5,714 nt of DNA. Origin: Hyphomonadaceae bacterium. Its GTDB lineage: Bacteria > Pseudomonadota > Alphaproteobacteria > Caulobacterales > Aquidulcibacteraceae. Positions 1 through 5,417 of the stretch are shown here, one piece after another. Where the stretch lies: assembly GCA_016791325.1 (NCBI GenBank), contig JAEUMU010000002.1:1-5714 (forward strand), written 5' to 3'. Position numbers and translations under genes: made by a program. Every line of letters begins with the position of its first letter. Position 1 is the first letter of the stretch. The notes under the pieces are model-generated. The model did no database searches and was not told where the DNA came from. It saw only the letters and a program-made list of their open reading frames with translations.

Positions 1-100
1 GTGGATTGACGGCGCCCTCGGCGCGCGATGGATCGCGCCCCGCGAGAACTAGGCGCGTGTCGATGTGCAGGTTGGAAAGATCGGGTTTGCCGGCGCTCAT
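1..100 (-). CDS. metC: Cystathionine beta-lyase, N-terminal fragment (runs off the left edge)
   Basis: Only the first 33 codons are present; the rest lies beyond the window. The translation starts MSAGKPDLSNLHIDTRLVLA and continues with GRDP and GAVNPP. The combination of D-T-x-L-V, then A-G-R-D-P, then G-A-V-N-P-P is typical of the N-terminus of alphaproteobacterial cystathionine beta-lyases. These are cytoplasmic PLP enzymes that cleave cystathionine to homocysteine, pyruvate and ammonia in methionine synthesis. The PLP lysine and the rest of the fold are not visible, so a related Cys/Met-metabolism PLP enzyme (cystathionine gamma-synthase or methionine gamma-lyase) cannot be fully excluded. 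The ATG overlaps the stop of the upstream sulfurtransferase as TGATG, and there is no clear Shine-Dalgarno sequence, so translation is probably coupled to that gene. Confidence 0.8.
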   Translation of the reverse strand, partial: MSAGKPDLSNLHIDTRLVLAGRDPSRAEGAVNP

Positions 101-954
101 CAGGGCGCGGTCGTGACGGGAGTGTCTGGCTGGGCGCCCCATTCGGCCCAGGAGCCATCATAGACGGCGGCGTCCCAGCGCCCCAACCGGGCGAGCGCAA
201 GCGCGATCAACGCGGCGGTAATGCCTGAGCCACACGTGCAAACGGCCTGCTGGCTGGTGTCAGCGCCGGCGGCGGCGAAAATCTGCGCCAACTCCGCCGC
301 CGATTTCAGTTCGCCGGTTTCGCTAATCAGCGAGGCGGAGGGCACGTTGGCCGCGCCAGGCATGTGGCCAGAGCGCAAGCCAGGGCGAGGCTCCGCGGTT
401 TCGCCACGGAAGCGGGGGGCGGGACGCGCATCAAAGATCGGACCGCGCGCTTCGCCGACGCGCTTCTTCATATCACCCAGATCGCGCACCAGATCTGTGC
501 GCAGGCGGGGCGTGAAATGGCGCTCTTGCGGCTTCGCTGGCGGCCCGGTCTCGATGGCGTAGCCGGCGCGCTCCCAAGCGGGAAAGCCGCCATCCAAAAC
601 CGCCACATCATCGTGGCCCATGACCCGGAAGGTCCACCAAACGCGCGCGGCGGAGAAGAGGCCGTGACTGTCATAGACGATCACGCGCGCGCCATCGCCG
701 ATGCCGAGCTTGCGCATGCGCGAAGCGAATTTCTCGGGCGAAGGCAGCATGTGCGGAAGATCGGACGTGGTGTCGGCGATTTCGTCGATATCGAAGAATT
801 GCGCGCCGGGAATGCGGCGTTCGGCGAACAAGGCTTTGGCGTCACGCGGGTCCGCGGGCATGAACCAAGTAGCGTCGAGGATGCGGATATCGGGCGCGCC
901 AATGCGCTCTGCGAGCCAAGCCGGGCTGACCGTGGGATCGGGGTGCTGGGTCAT
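100..954 (-). CDS. sseA: Thiosulfate/3-mercaptopyruvate sulfurtransferase, two rhodanese domains
   Basis: The 284-residue protein has the usual length and layout of the SseA/3-mercaptopyruvate sulfurtransferase family. An inactive N-terminal rhodanese domain spans about residues 8-130 and includes the family segment GLFSAARVWW near 98-107. A catalytic C-terminal domain spans about 155-278. The active-site loop is CGSGIT with nucleophile Cys241; CGSG[VI]T is the mercaptopyruvate-type loop, as opposed to the CRxGxT loop of classical rhodaneses. Arginines in FDARPAPRFRGE (174-185) are placed like the substrate-binding arginines of the family. Cys239, two residues before the nucleophile, is an extra thiol that could matter for redox control. 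The enzyme transfers sulfane sulfur from 3-mercaptopyruvate or thiosulfate to thiols or cyanide; the true donor cannot be read from sequence. A stop lies in frame at 988-990 with no other start before the ATG, so this start is firm although no Shine-Dalgarno is evident. It lies 54 nt after cfa and overlaps metC by one base. Confidence 0.92.
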   Translation of the reverse strand: MTQHPDPTVSPAWLAERIGAPDIRILDATWFMPADPRDAKALFAERRIPGAQFFDIDEIADTTSDLPHMLPSPEKFASRMRKLGIGDGARVIVYDSHGLFSAARVWWTFRVMGHDDVAVLDGGFPAWERAGYAIETGPPAKPQERHFTPRLRTDLVRDLGDMKKRVGEARGPIFDARPAPRFRGETAEPRPGLRSGHMPGAANVPSASLISETGELKSAAELAQIFAAAGADTSQQAVCTCGSGITAALIALALARLGRWDAAVYDGSWAEWGAQPDTPVTTAP

Positions 955-1008
955 GACGTGGGAGGCTAGGCCCGGCGGAGACCGGCTTCAACCCGGGTCA
1001 GGGCTCAC

Positions 1009-2286
1009 TCAGGGTTTAGCCAGCGCCAATTGGACCACATCGGTGCGGCCCGTGCGGAATCCGGCCTCGCAATAGCCCAGGTAGAACAACCAGAGCCTTC
1101 TGAAACGCTCATCGAAGCCCAGGGCGCGGATTTGCTCCCATTTGCCGGCGAAACGTCGCGCCCATTCGGCCAGCGTGTCCGCGTAGGATTGGCCGAACGC
1201 CTCCGCCTTGCGCCAAGCTAAGCCAGCACGCGCGGTTTCTTCCTTGAGCCGCTCGAGACTGACAAGCATGCCGCCCGGGAACACGTAGCGCTGAATGAAA
1301 TCGGCGCGGCGGCGATACTGTTGGAACAAATCGTCCTTTATGGTGATGATCTGCAGGCCCGCGCGCCCGCCGGGCTTCAGCACCTCGGCGATCTTGGCGA
1401 AATAGACCGGCCAGTATTTTTCCCCCACGGCCTCGAACATTTCGATCGACGCGACCTTGTCGAACTGGCCTTCAATGTCACGGTAGTCGCAGCGGAGGAT
1501 GCTGACGCGATCAGACACCCCGGCGCGTTCCATGCGGGCGCGGGCGTAGGCCAGTTGCTCATCGCTGATGGTGATGCCAGTGACGCGCGCGCCGCGCACC
1601 TTCGCCGCGTATTCCGCGAAGCCGCCCCAGCCGCAGCCAATCTCGAGCACATGCTCGCCCGGCTGGAGGTCGATATGATCGGCCAGGGCTTTGTACTTAG
1701 CGATCTGCGCGGCTTCGAGATCGCGGGCCTGATCAAACCGGGCGGCGGAATAGGTCATCGAACCATCGAGCCACGCCTCGTAGAAGCGGTTGCCCAGATC
1801 GTAATGCGCCAGGATGTTGCGGCGCGCGCCGGCGCGCGTGTTGGCGTTGGTGAGATGACGAACCCAGTTGGTGATCTTGCCGATCGGGCCGCCCTCGAGC
1901 AGCCGGGTGAAGCGATCCACATTGGCGGCAAGCAGGGTGAGAAGGGCAGGCAGGTCGCTGCTTTCCCATTCGCCGGCGATAAGCCCCTCGGCGAAGCCGA
2001 TATCGCCACTGCGCAGCACACGCTTGGCGAAGGCATAGGTGTTGATCTTCAAATCAACTGGCGCGGAACCCTCGGCCTCGCCGAAACGCAGGCGCCGCTC
2101 ATCCGGTAAAGTTAGGTCTATCGCGCCGCCCTTGAGTTGGAGCAGCGCAAACATCACCGCCTTCGCGCGCGCCGGCGCCCTAAGGGCAGCGATAGCCGAG
2201 GCCGTCGCACGGGCGGGTTCTGCGGGAGAACCGCTAGGCATGGCGGTAATATAGGCGCTGGATGCGAGGCTGGAAAGTTCTGTCAT
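1009..2286 (-). CDS. cfa: Cyclopropane-fatty-acyl-phospholipid synthase family methyltransferase
   Basis: The 425-residue SAM-dependent methyltransferase is related to Cfa, which adds a methylene from SAM across the double bond of phospholipid acyl chains at the inner membrane. An N-terminal lipid-binding domain (about 35-130) is followed by the family signature around HYDLGNRFYEAWLDGSMTYS (161-180). The SAM loop is VLEIGCGWGGFA (213-224). Further conserved blocks are SIEMFEAVG (280-288), LKPGG (303-307), FIQRYVFPGG (330-339) and a C-terminal FYLGYCEAGF (401-410). Compared by eye with E. coli Cfa, Glu239, Ile268 and Tyr317 of the bicarbonate pocket appear as Glu285, Ile314 and Tyr368. Cys139 aligns with Ala181 and His266 with Gln312, so the product could be a methylated or methylene acyl chain instead of a cyclopropane. 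The start at 2286 has only a weak GGGAA about 8 nt upstream; Met16 (2241) is a possible alternative. The gene lies 35 nt after the photolyase and is probably co-transcribed with it. Confidence 0.9.
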   Translation of the reverse strand: MTELSSLASSAYITAMPSGSPAEPARATASAIAALRAPARAKAVMFALLQLKGGAIDLTLPDERRLRFGEAEGSAPVDLKINTYAFAKRVLRSGDIGFAEGLIAGEWESSDLPALLTLLAANVDRFTRLLEGGPIGKITNWVRHLTNANTRAGARRNILAHYDLGNRFYEAWLDGSMTYSAARFDQARDLEAAQIAKYKALADHIDLQPGEHVLEIGCGWGGFAEYAAKVRGARVTGITISDEQLAYARARMERAGVSDRVSILRCDYRDIEGQFDKVASIEMFEAVGEKYWPVYFAKIAEVLKPGGRAGLQIITIKDDLFQQYRRRADFIQRYVFPGGMLVSLERLKEETARAGLAWRKAEAFGQSYADTLAEWARRFAGKWEQIRALGFDERFRRLWLFYLGYCEAGFRTGRTDVVQLALAKP

Positions 2287-2318
2287 GTGCGTTCCCGATA
2301 CGGCGCGGACGCACGCAT
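2283..2318 (-). other. Possible 11-codon leader ORF overlapping the cfa start
   Basis: The gap between phr and cfa holds an ATG only 3 nt after the phr stop. It opens an 11-codon frame, MRASAPYRERT, whose TGA overlaps the cfa start codon as ATGA (2286-2283). A ribosome ending on phr could therefore re-initiate here and be delivered to cfa. No Shine-Dalgarno sequence precedes it and the peptide resembles nothing I know. A chance ORF of this length is common, so this is a candidate only. Confidence 0.2.
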
Positions 2319-2321
2319 GGA

Positions 2322-3767
2322 TCAGAGCTCGGCAAACGCCGCCAACGCCCGGGCGCGCGCCTCAGCGTGATCAACAATAGGACGCGGATAGACGCCCCCC
2401 AGTTCCACCCCGGCGGCCTTTAAGATGGCGGCGTCAGCGGTCCAGGGCGCGTGGATATGCTTATCGGGGAGTCGGGCCAGTTCCGGAACCCAACGGCGCA
2501 CATAGCCGCCATCGGCATCGTAGCGTTGGCCCTGGGTGACTGGGTTGAAGATGCGGAAATAGGGCGAAGCATCCGCGCCCGAGCCGGCCACCCACTGCCA
2601 AGAGGCGGCATTATTGGCGAGATCGGCATCGAGCAAGGTGTCCCAGAACCATTGCTCGCCACGGCGCCAGTCGATGAGCAGGTGCTTGATGAGAAAAGAC
2701 GCCGCCACCATGCGGGCGCGATTGTGCATGTAGCCGGTGGCCCAAAGTTCACGCATGGCGGCGTCGACGATCGGATAGCCGGTTTGGCCGCGCGTCCAGG
2801 CGACAAAGCCTGCCTCATCATCGAGCCAGGGAAAGGCGTTGAACTCGGCGCGCCAATTCTCTTCAGCCAAAGTGGGCCAATGAAACAGCAAATGTGTGGA
2901 AAACTCGCGCCAGCCAAGTTCGGACAAGAATTTGTCGGCGGCGCGGCGTAGCGCTGGCTTGCTTTCGACTGAAGATTCCACGGCCGCGAAAACCTGCGCA
3001 GGGGAAATTTCGCCAAAGTGCAGATGAGGCGACAGGCGCGATGTGCCGCCTATCGCCATCTGATCACGGGCTTCGGGATAGGCGGCGAGCGTATTCTCAA
3101 GAAAGACCGCAAGCGCCTTGCGCGCACCATCCTCGCCCGGGCGCCAAAGCGGTTCAAAGCCCTTGGCCCAGTTTGGCCTCGTGGGCAGCAGGCGCCACTG
3201 CTTAAACGTATCGCCAGCAAGCGCGCCGCTCCAACCCAGCAGCCTGCGCGCTCTGGGCTCCGGCGCACGCGCAGCGCCGCTTTGCATGCACGCCCGCCAA
3301 AACGGCGTGAACACTTTGAAGGGCTCGCCGGATTTGGTTCGTATCGTCCACGGCTCAAACAATAACGCGCCGTTGGCGCTATGAGTCTCTACGCCCAGTT
3401 TGGACAAGGCCGCCTTTAGCGCAGTATCGCGCTGAACGGCGAAGGGCTCATAGCAACGGTTCCAGAACACGGCGCGCGCGCGCGTTTCGGCACAGAGCTT
3501 GGGAAGCTCCGCGTTGGCCTTGCCGCGCCGAAGCAGCAGCGGCAAGCCCGCCTTCGCGGCGTCGGCGCTGAGGGCCTCAAGGCTTTTGTGCAGCCACCAG
3601 CGCGCGGCGCCGCCCATGCGCCAGCGGCCGGCGGACTCATCATCGAGCAGATAAACCAGGAGGAGAGGGCGCTTGGTGGCTGCGGCGGCGTTCAGCGCCG
3701 GATTGTCGCGCAGCCGCAAGTCCTGGCGCAGCCAAACGATGGCCGGCGCGGCGTCAACTTCGCCCAT
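2322..3767 (-). CDS. phrB: Deoxyribodipyrimidine photolyase (class I CPD photolyase, cryptochrome/photolyase family)
   Basis: The 481-residue flavoprotein uses blue light to split cyclobutane pyrimidine dimers. The N-terminal antenna domain begins with IVWLRQDLRLRDNPAL (10-25). Glu107 in NRCYEPF sits where E. coli PhrB has the folate-contacting Glu109, so a folate antenna is possible but unproven. The FAD domain carries TSRLSPHLHFGEISP (242-256), ELGWREF (283-289), TGYPIVDAAM (329-338), YMHNRARM (346-353) and the end block SPYFRIFNP (401-409). By eye the E. coli electron-transfer tryptophans 306, 359 and 382 are present as Trp314, Trp367 and Trp390. The flavin-facing Asn378 is Asn386, and the dimer-stacking Trp277 is Trp286. 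This favours a working photolyase over a cryptochrome. The frame is open to an ATG at 3893, but homology begins just after the ATG at 3767. That start overlaps the upstream glycosyltransferase by 14 nt, which suggests translational coupling; no good Shine-Dalgarno is seen. Confidence 0.95.
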   Translation of the reverse strand: MGEVDAAPAIVWLRQDLRLRDNPALNAAAATKRPLLLVYLLDDESAGRWRMGGAARWWLHKSLEALSADAAKAGLPLLLRRGKANAELPKLCAETRARAVFWNRCYEPFAVQRDTALKAALSKLGVETHSANGALLFEPWTIRTKSGEPFKVFTPFWRACMQSGAARAPEPRARRLLGWSGALAGDTFKQWRLLPTRPNWAKGFEPLWRPGEDGARKALAVFLENTLAAYPEARDQMAIGGTSRLSPHLHFGEISPAQVFAAVESSVESKPALRRAADKFLSELGWREFSTHLLFHWPTLAEENWRAEFNAFPWLDDEAGFVAWTRGQTGYPIVDAAMRELWATGYMHNRARMVAASFLIKHLLIDWRRGEQWFWDTLLDADLANNAASWQWVAGSGADASPYFRIFNPVTQGQRYDADGGYVRRWVPELARLPDKHIHAPWTADAAILKAAGVELGGVYPRPIVDHAEARARALAAFAEL

Positions 3768-4545
3768 GGGCGTCTTGGCGGCGCTTGAGATGAATTTCGA
3801 GCATCTTGATGTCGCGCAGCCAGCGGCCATAGGCGGAGAGCTGCGCCACCGCGTAGCCATATATTCCGGCGCGCCAGAGGCCGCGGGCGACAAACTGTTT
3901 CAGAAAGTAAACCGGCCGCGCAAAGAGCACGCGCAACACCACCCACCAGAACGGCTTCAACTTCGACTCGCGCGCGGAAATCCCGCTCCAATGGTTCAGC
4001 TTGGCCGCGAGGTGTTCGAGGTTCGGGAAGGAATAGTGCAGCAGCGGCTCACGCAACTTGCCGACGGCGACGCCTGCGGGAACATCAAACTGATCCCAGG
4101 CTGCATGATCGGGCTGGCGAACCACGCGCCGATCATAAAGTTTGCGCCGATCGAGGACGCCAAACTTCATCCATGGCTCCCCGATCGGCGGGGCGGTGAC
4201 GAGCTTGGTTTCGTAAATCTGGCAAGGTGGGGCGCCGTTGGCGAACAGCGCGCGCACCTCTGCCGCGAATGCGGGTGTGACAATCTCATCGGCATCGAGA
4301 TCGAGCAGCCAATCGTGGGTGCAGAGCTCCTCGGCGACGCGCTTTTGCTTGCCATTGCCCAGCCAAGGCTGCGGCGTTACGCGCGCGCCTGCCTTGGTTG
4401 CGATCTCAACGGTGGCGTCCGTCGAGCCGGAATCCACCACCACCACCTCAGCGGCGATCTGGCGCGCGGCTTCGATAACCCTGCCGATCATGCGGGCTTC
4501 GTTCAGCGTGCGGATGTAGCAAGAAATGGGAAGCGGATCAGTCAT
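3754..4545 (-). CDS. Family 2 glycosyltransferase, WaaE/KdtX (LPS core glucosyltransferase)-like
   Basis: The 263-residue GT-A fold enzyme has the features of the WaaE/KdtX/LgtF group, which adds a sugar (often beta-1,4-glucose) to the inner core heptose of lipopolysaccharide. It opens with ISCYIRTLNEARMIGRVIEA (7-26). The nucleotide-binding VVVDSGSTDAT follows (35-45), then QPWLGNGKQKR (59-69) and the metal-binding DLDADE (82-87). Next come a C-terminal acceptor region with LLHYSFPNLEHLAAKLNHWS (168-187) and a Trp/Phe-rich amphipathic segment (about 199-240) that probably lies on the inner face of the inner membrane. The sugar and acceptor cannot be read from sequence. The frame is open to 4713, but the family consensus begins at the ATG at 4545 and the longer form would run into the divergent gene. 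It is the first gene of the minus-strand run and overlaps phr by 14 nt. Confidence 0.85.
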   Translation of the reverse strand: MTDPLPISCYIRTLNEARMIGRVIEAARQIAAEVVVVDSGSTDATVEIATKAGARVTPQPWLGNGKQKRVAEELCTHDWLLDLDADEIVTPAFAAEVRALFANGAPPCQIYETKLVTAPPIGEPWMKFGVLDRRKLYDRRVVRQPDHAAWDQFDVPAGVAVGKLREPLLHYSFPNLEHLAAKLNHWSGISARESKLKPFWWVVLRVLFARPVYFLKQFVARGLWRAGIYGYAVAQLSAYGRWLRDIKMLEIHLKRRQDAHGRS

Positions 4546-4564
4546 GGGCGGGCAGGGCGGCCCA

Positions 4565-4592
4565 TAGATAGAGCCCGCATCGGCCCTGGCAA
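4565..4592 (-). promoter_or_regulatory. Weak candidate sigma-70-type promoter for the minus-strand operon
   Basis: Read on the minus strand, TTGCCA (4592-4587) matches 5 of 6 bases of the TTGACA -35 box. After a 16-nt spacer comes TATCTA (4570-4565), a poor -10 box with 3 of 6 matches. It would start transcription about a dozen bases before the glycosyltransferase ATG at 4545. Alphaproteobacterial promoters vary and this could be chance. Confidence 0.25.
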
Positions 4593-4634
4593 GGCGGTTT
4601 CCCGCTCCAAGCATGCACTTAGACGCTACCTTCG

Positions 4635-4660
4635 CCCGCCTGGGCCCTGTAAAGGGCGGG
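4635..4660 (+). promoter_or_regulatory. Alternative hairpins over the ribosome-binding site of the plus-strand glycosyltransferase
   Basis: The start at 4662 is preceded by AAGGG (4652-4656), the only Shine-Dalgarno-like run. It lies inside two mutually exclusive hairpins. One is GCCCT (4644-4648) with AGGGC (4653-4657) around a GUAA (GNRA-type) loop. The other is CCCGCC (4635-4640) with GGCGGG (4655-4660). Either would mask the binding site. Stems this short are frequent in GC-rich DNA, so a regulatory role is only a possibility. Confidence 0.25.
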
Positions 4661-4661
4661 T

Positions 4662-5417
4662 ATGGCCGCTCAAGCTCCCTTGCCGGAACGCCGTTACACG
4701 ATCGTGGTGACAAGCTGCGGGCGCTTTGACTTGCTCAAAGCCACGCTGAATTCGCTGAAGCCCAACCTCGATCTGGCGCCGGAGGCGTGGATCGTGGTTG
4801 AGGATTCCGGCGATGAGGCGGTTCGCGCGGCGGTCGCGGAATGCGGCATCGGCGCGCAGATCATCCTCAACCGCCCGCAACTGGGGCAGATGCGCGCCAT
4901 CGATCGCGCCTACGAGCACGTTAAGACGCCGTACGTGTTTCATTGCGAGGATGACTGGGACTTCTACCGGCCAGGCTTCATCGCGGAGTCGTTTGCCGTG
5001 CTCGAGGCGTGCCCGGATGTGAGCATTGTTCTGCTGCGTCCGCGCGAGGAACAGAACAAGTTGGTCCGCGACGCGCCGAGCGAAACCGTGAATGGCGTGC
5101 GGCTGTTCTTTCAGGATCCGGCGCTGCATCCGGAATATTTCAGCTACGCCTTCAATCCGGGCATGCGCCGCATGAGCGATTATCACCGCGTGGGCCCATT
5201 TGGGCCTATCGGTTATGAGCCGGACATTTCCTACGCCTTCAAGAAACAGGGCTTTCGCCTGGCTAATCTTGAAGACGGCGCGGTGCGTCACATTGGCGAC
5301 GGACGCCATGTGGAAGATCCAAGCTTGCCGAAGAAGGCGCGTGATCCGTGGGCGAAGCTAAAGCGCTCCATTGGCAAGCGCCTCAAGCGCGTGCAGCGGG
5401 CGCTAAGCGGCGACTAG
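4662..5417 (+). CDS. GT-A fold glycosyltransferase (family 2-like), acceptor unknown
   Basis: The 251-residue protein begins with a GT-A first strand, YTIVVTSCGRFDLLKATLNS (12-31). It continues with IVVEDSGD (44-51), GQMRAIDRAY (75-84) and an acidic metal-binding motif, HCEDDWDF (94-101). The EDD core recalls N-acetylglucosaminyltransferase-I-type enzymes as well as family 2. A later segment, GPIGYEPDISYAFKKQGFRL (181-200), and VRHIGDGRHV (208-217) probably form the acceptor side and catalytic base region. The last 30 residues are strongly basic (KKAR, KLKR, KRLKR) and may bind the inner face of the membrane. There is no signal peptide or transmembrane helix. It is not a close copy of the divergent WaaE-like enzyme. 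The donor and acceptor sugars are unknown; surface polysaccharide or LPS is the likely target given the neighbour. The start is the first ATG after the AAGGG run, and the stop overlaps that of recG. Confidence 0.8.
   Translation: MAAQAPLPERRYTIVVTSCGRFDLLKATLNSLKPNLDLAPEAWIVVEDSGDEAVRAAVAECGIGAQIILNRPQLGQMRAIDRAYEHVKTPYVFHCEDDWDFYRPGFIAESFAVLEACPDVSIVLLRPREEQNKLVRDAPSETVNGVRLFFQDPALHPEYFSYAFNPGMRRMSDYHRVGPFGPIGYEPDISYAFKKQGFRLANLEDGAVRHIGDGRHVEDPSLPKKARDPWAKLKRSIGKRLKRVQRALSGD
5414..5417. other. Shared CTAG: overlapping stop codons of two convergent genes
   Basis: The plus-strand glycosyltransferase ends with TAG at 5415-5417 and the minus-strand recG ends with TAG at 5416-5414. Both lie in the palindrome CTAG, so the coding regions meet with a 4-nt tail-to-tail overlap. 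No intergenic terminator can fit between them. Any terminator for either gene must lie inside the other gene. Confidence 0.9.

Larger units (their letters stand above)
4546..4661. promoter_or_regulatory. Divergent intergenic region between two glycosyltransferase genes
   Basis: This 116-nt stretch is the only place where the minus-strand run and the plus-strand glycosyltransferase can both start transcription, so it should hold at least two promoters. It is GC-rich and contains no tRNA, long repeat or convincing intrinsic terminator. Putative open frames from both flanks extend into it but have no homology here. Its right end has inverted repeats just before the plus-strand start. Confidence 0.6.

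Noticed and set aside
364..969. 201-residue open frame on the plus strand opposite sseA
   Set aside because: It is the reverse of conserved rhodanese sequence and has no domain of its own.
955..1008. Possible terminator or promoter in the cfa-sseA gap
   Set aside because: Only short imperfect GC-rich inverted repeats (around ACCCGGGT and CCGG) are seen, with no T-run and no convincing -35/-10 pair.
1321..2109. 262-residue open frame on the plus strand opposite cfa
   Set aside because: The minus-strand frame carries all Cfa signatures; this is a codon-bias shadow.
3472..3484. Alternating GC tract of 13 bases (Z-DNA-prone)
   Set aside because: It is explained by Ala/Arg codons (TRARAV) in the photolyase and is short enough to be chance in this composition.
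3768..3893. 42-residue N-terminal extension of the photolyase
   Set aside because: It lies wholly inside the upstream glycosyltransferase, is low-complexity and precedes the point where family homology begins (just after 3767).
3673..4710. 345-residue open frame on the plus strand opposite the glycosyltransferase and the start of phr
   Set aside because: Long antisense frames are common opposite high-GC genes. The minus strand shows clear glycosyltransferase and photolyase motifs, while this frame is Arg/Gly/Ala-rich with no recognisable domain.
4546..4713. 56-residue N-terminal extension of the WaaE-like glycosyltransferase
   Set aside because: It would cover the whole divergent intergenic region and overlap the other glycosyltransferase; family homology begins just after 4545.
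4626..5309. 227-residue open frame on the minus strand opposite the plus-strand glycosyltransferase
   Set aside because: The plus strand shows GT-A motifs. This frame has no family pattern and would cross the divergent promoter region.
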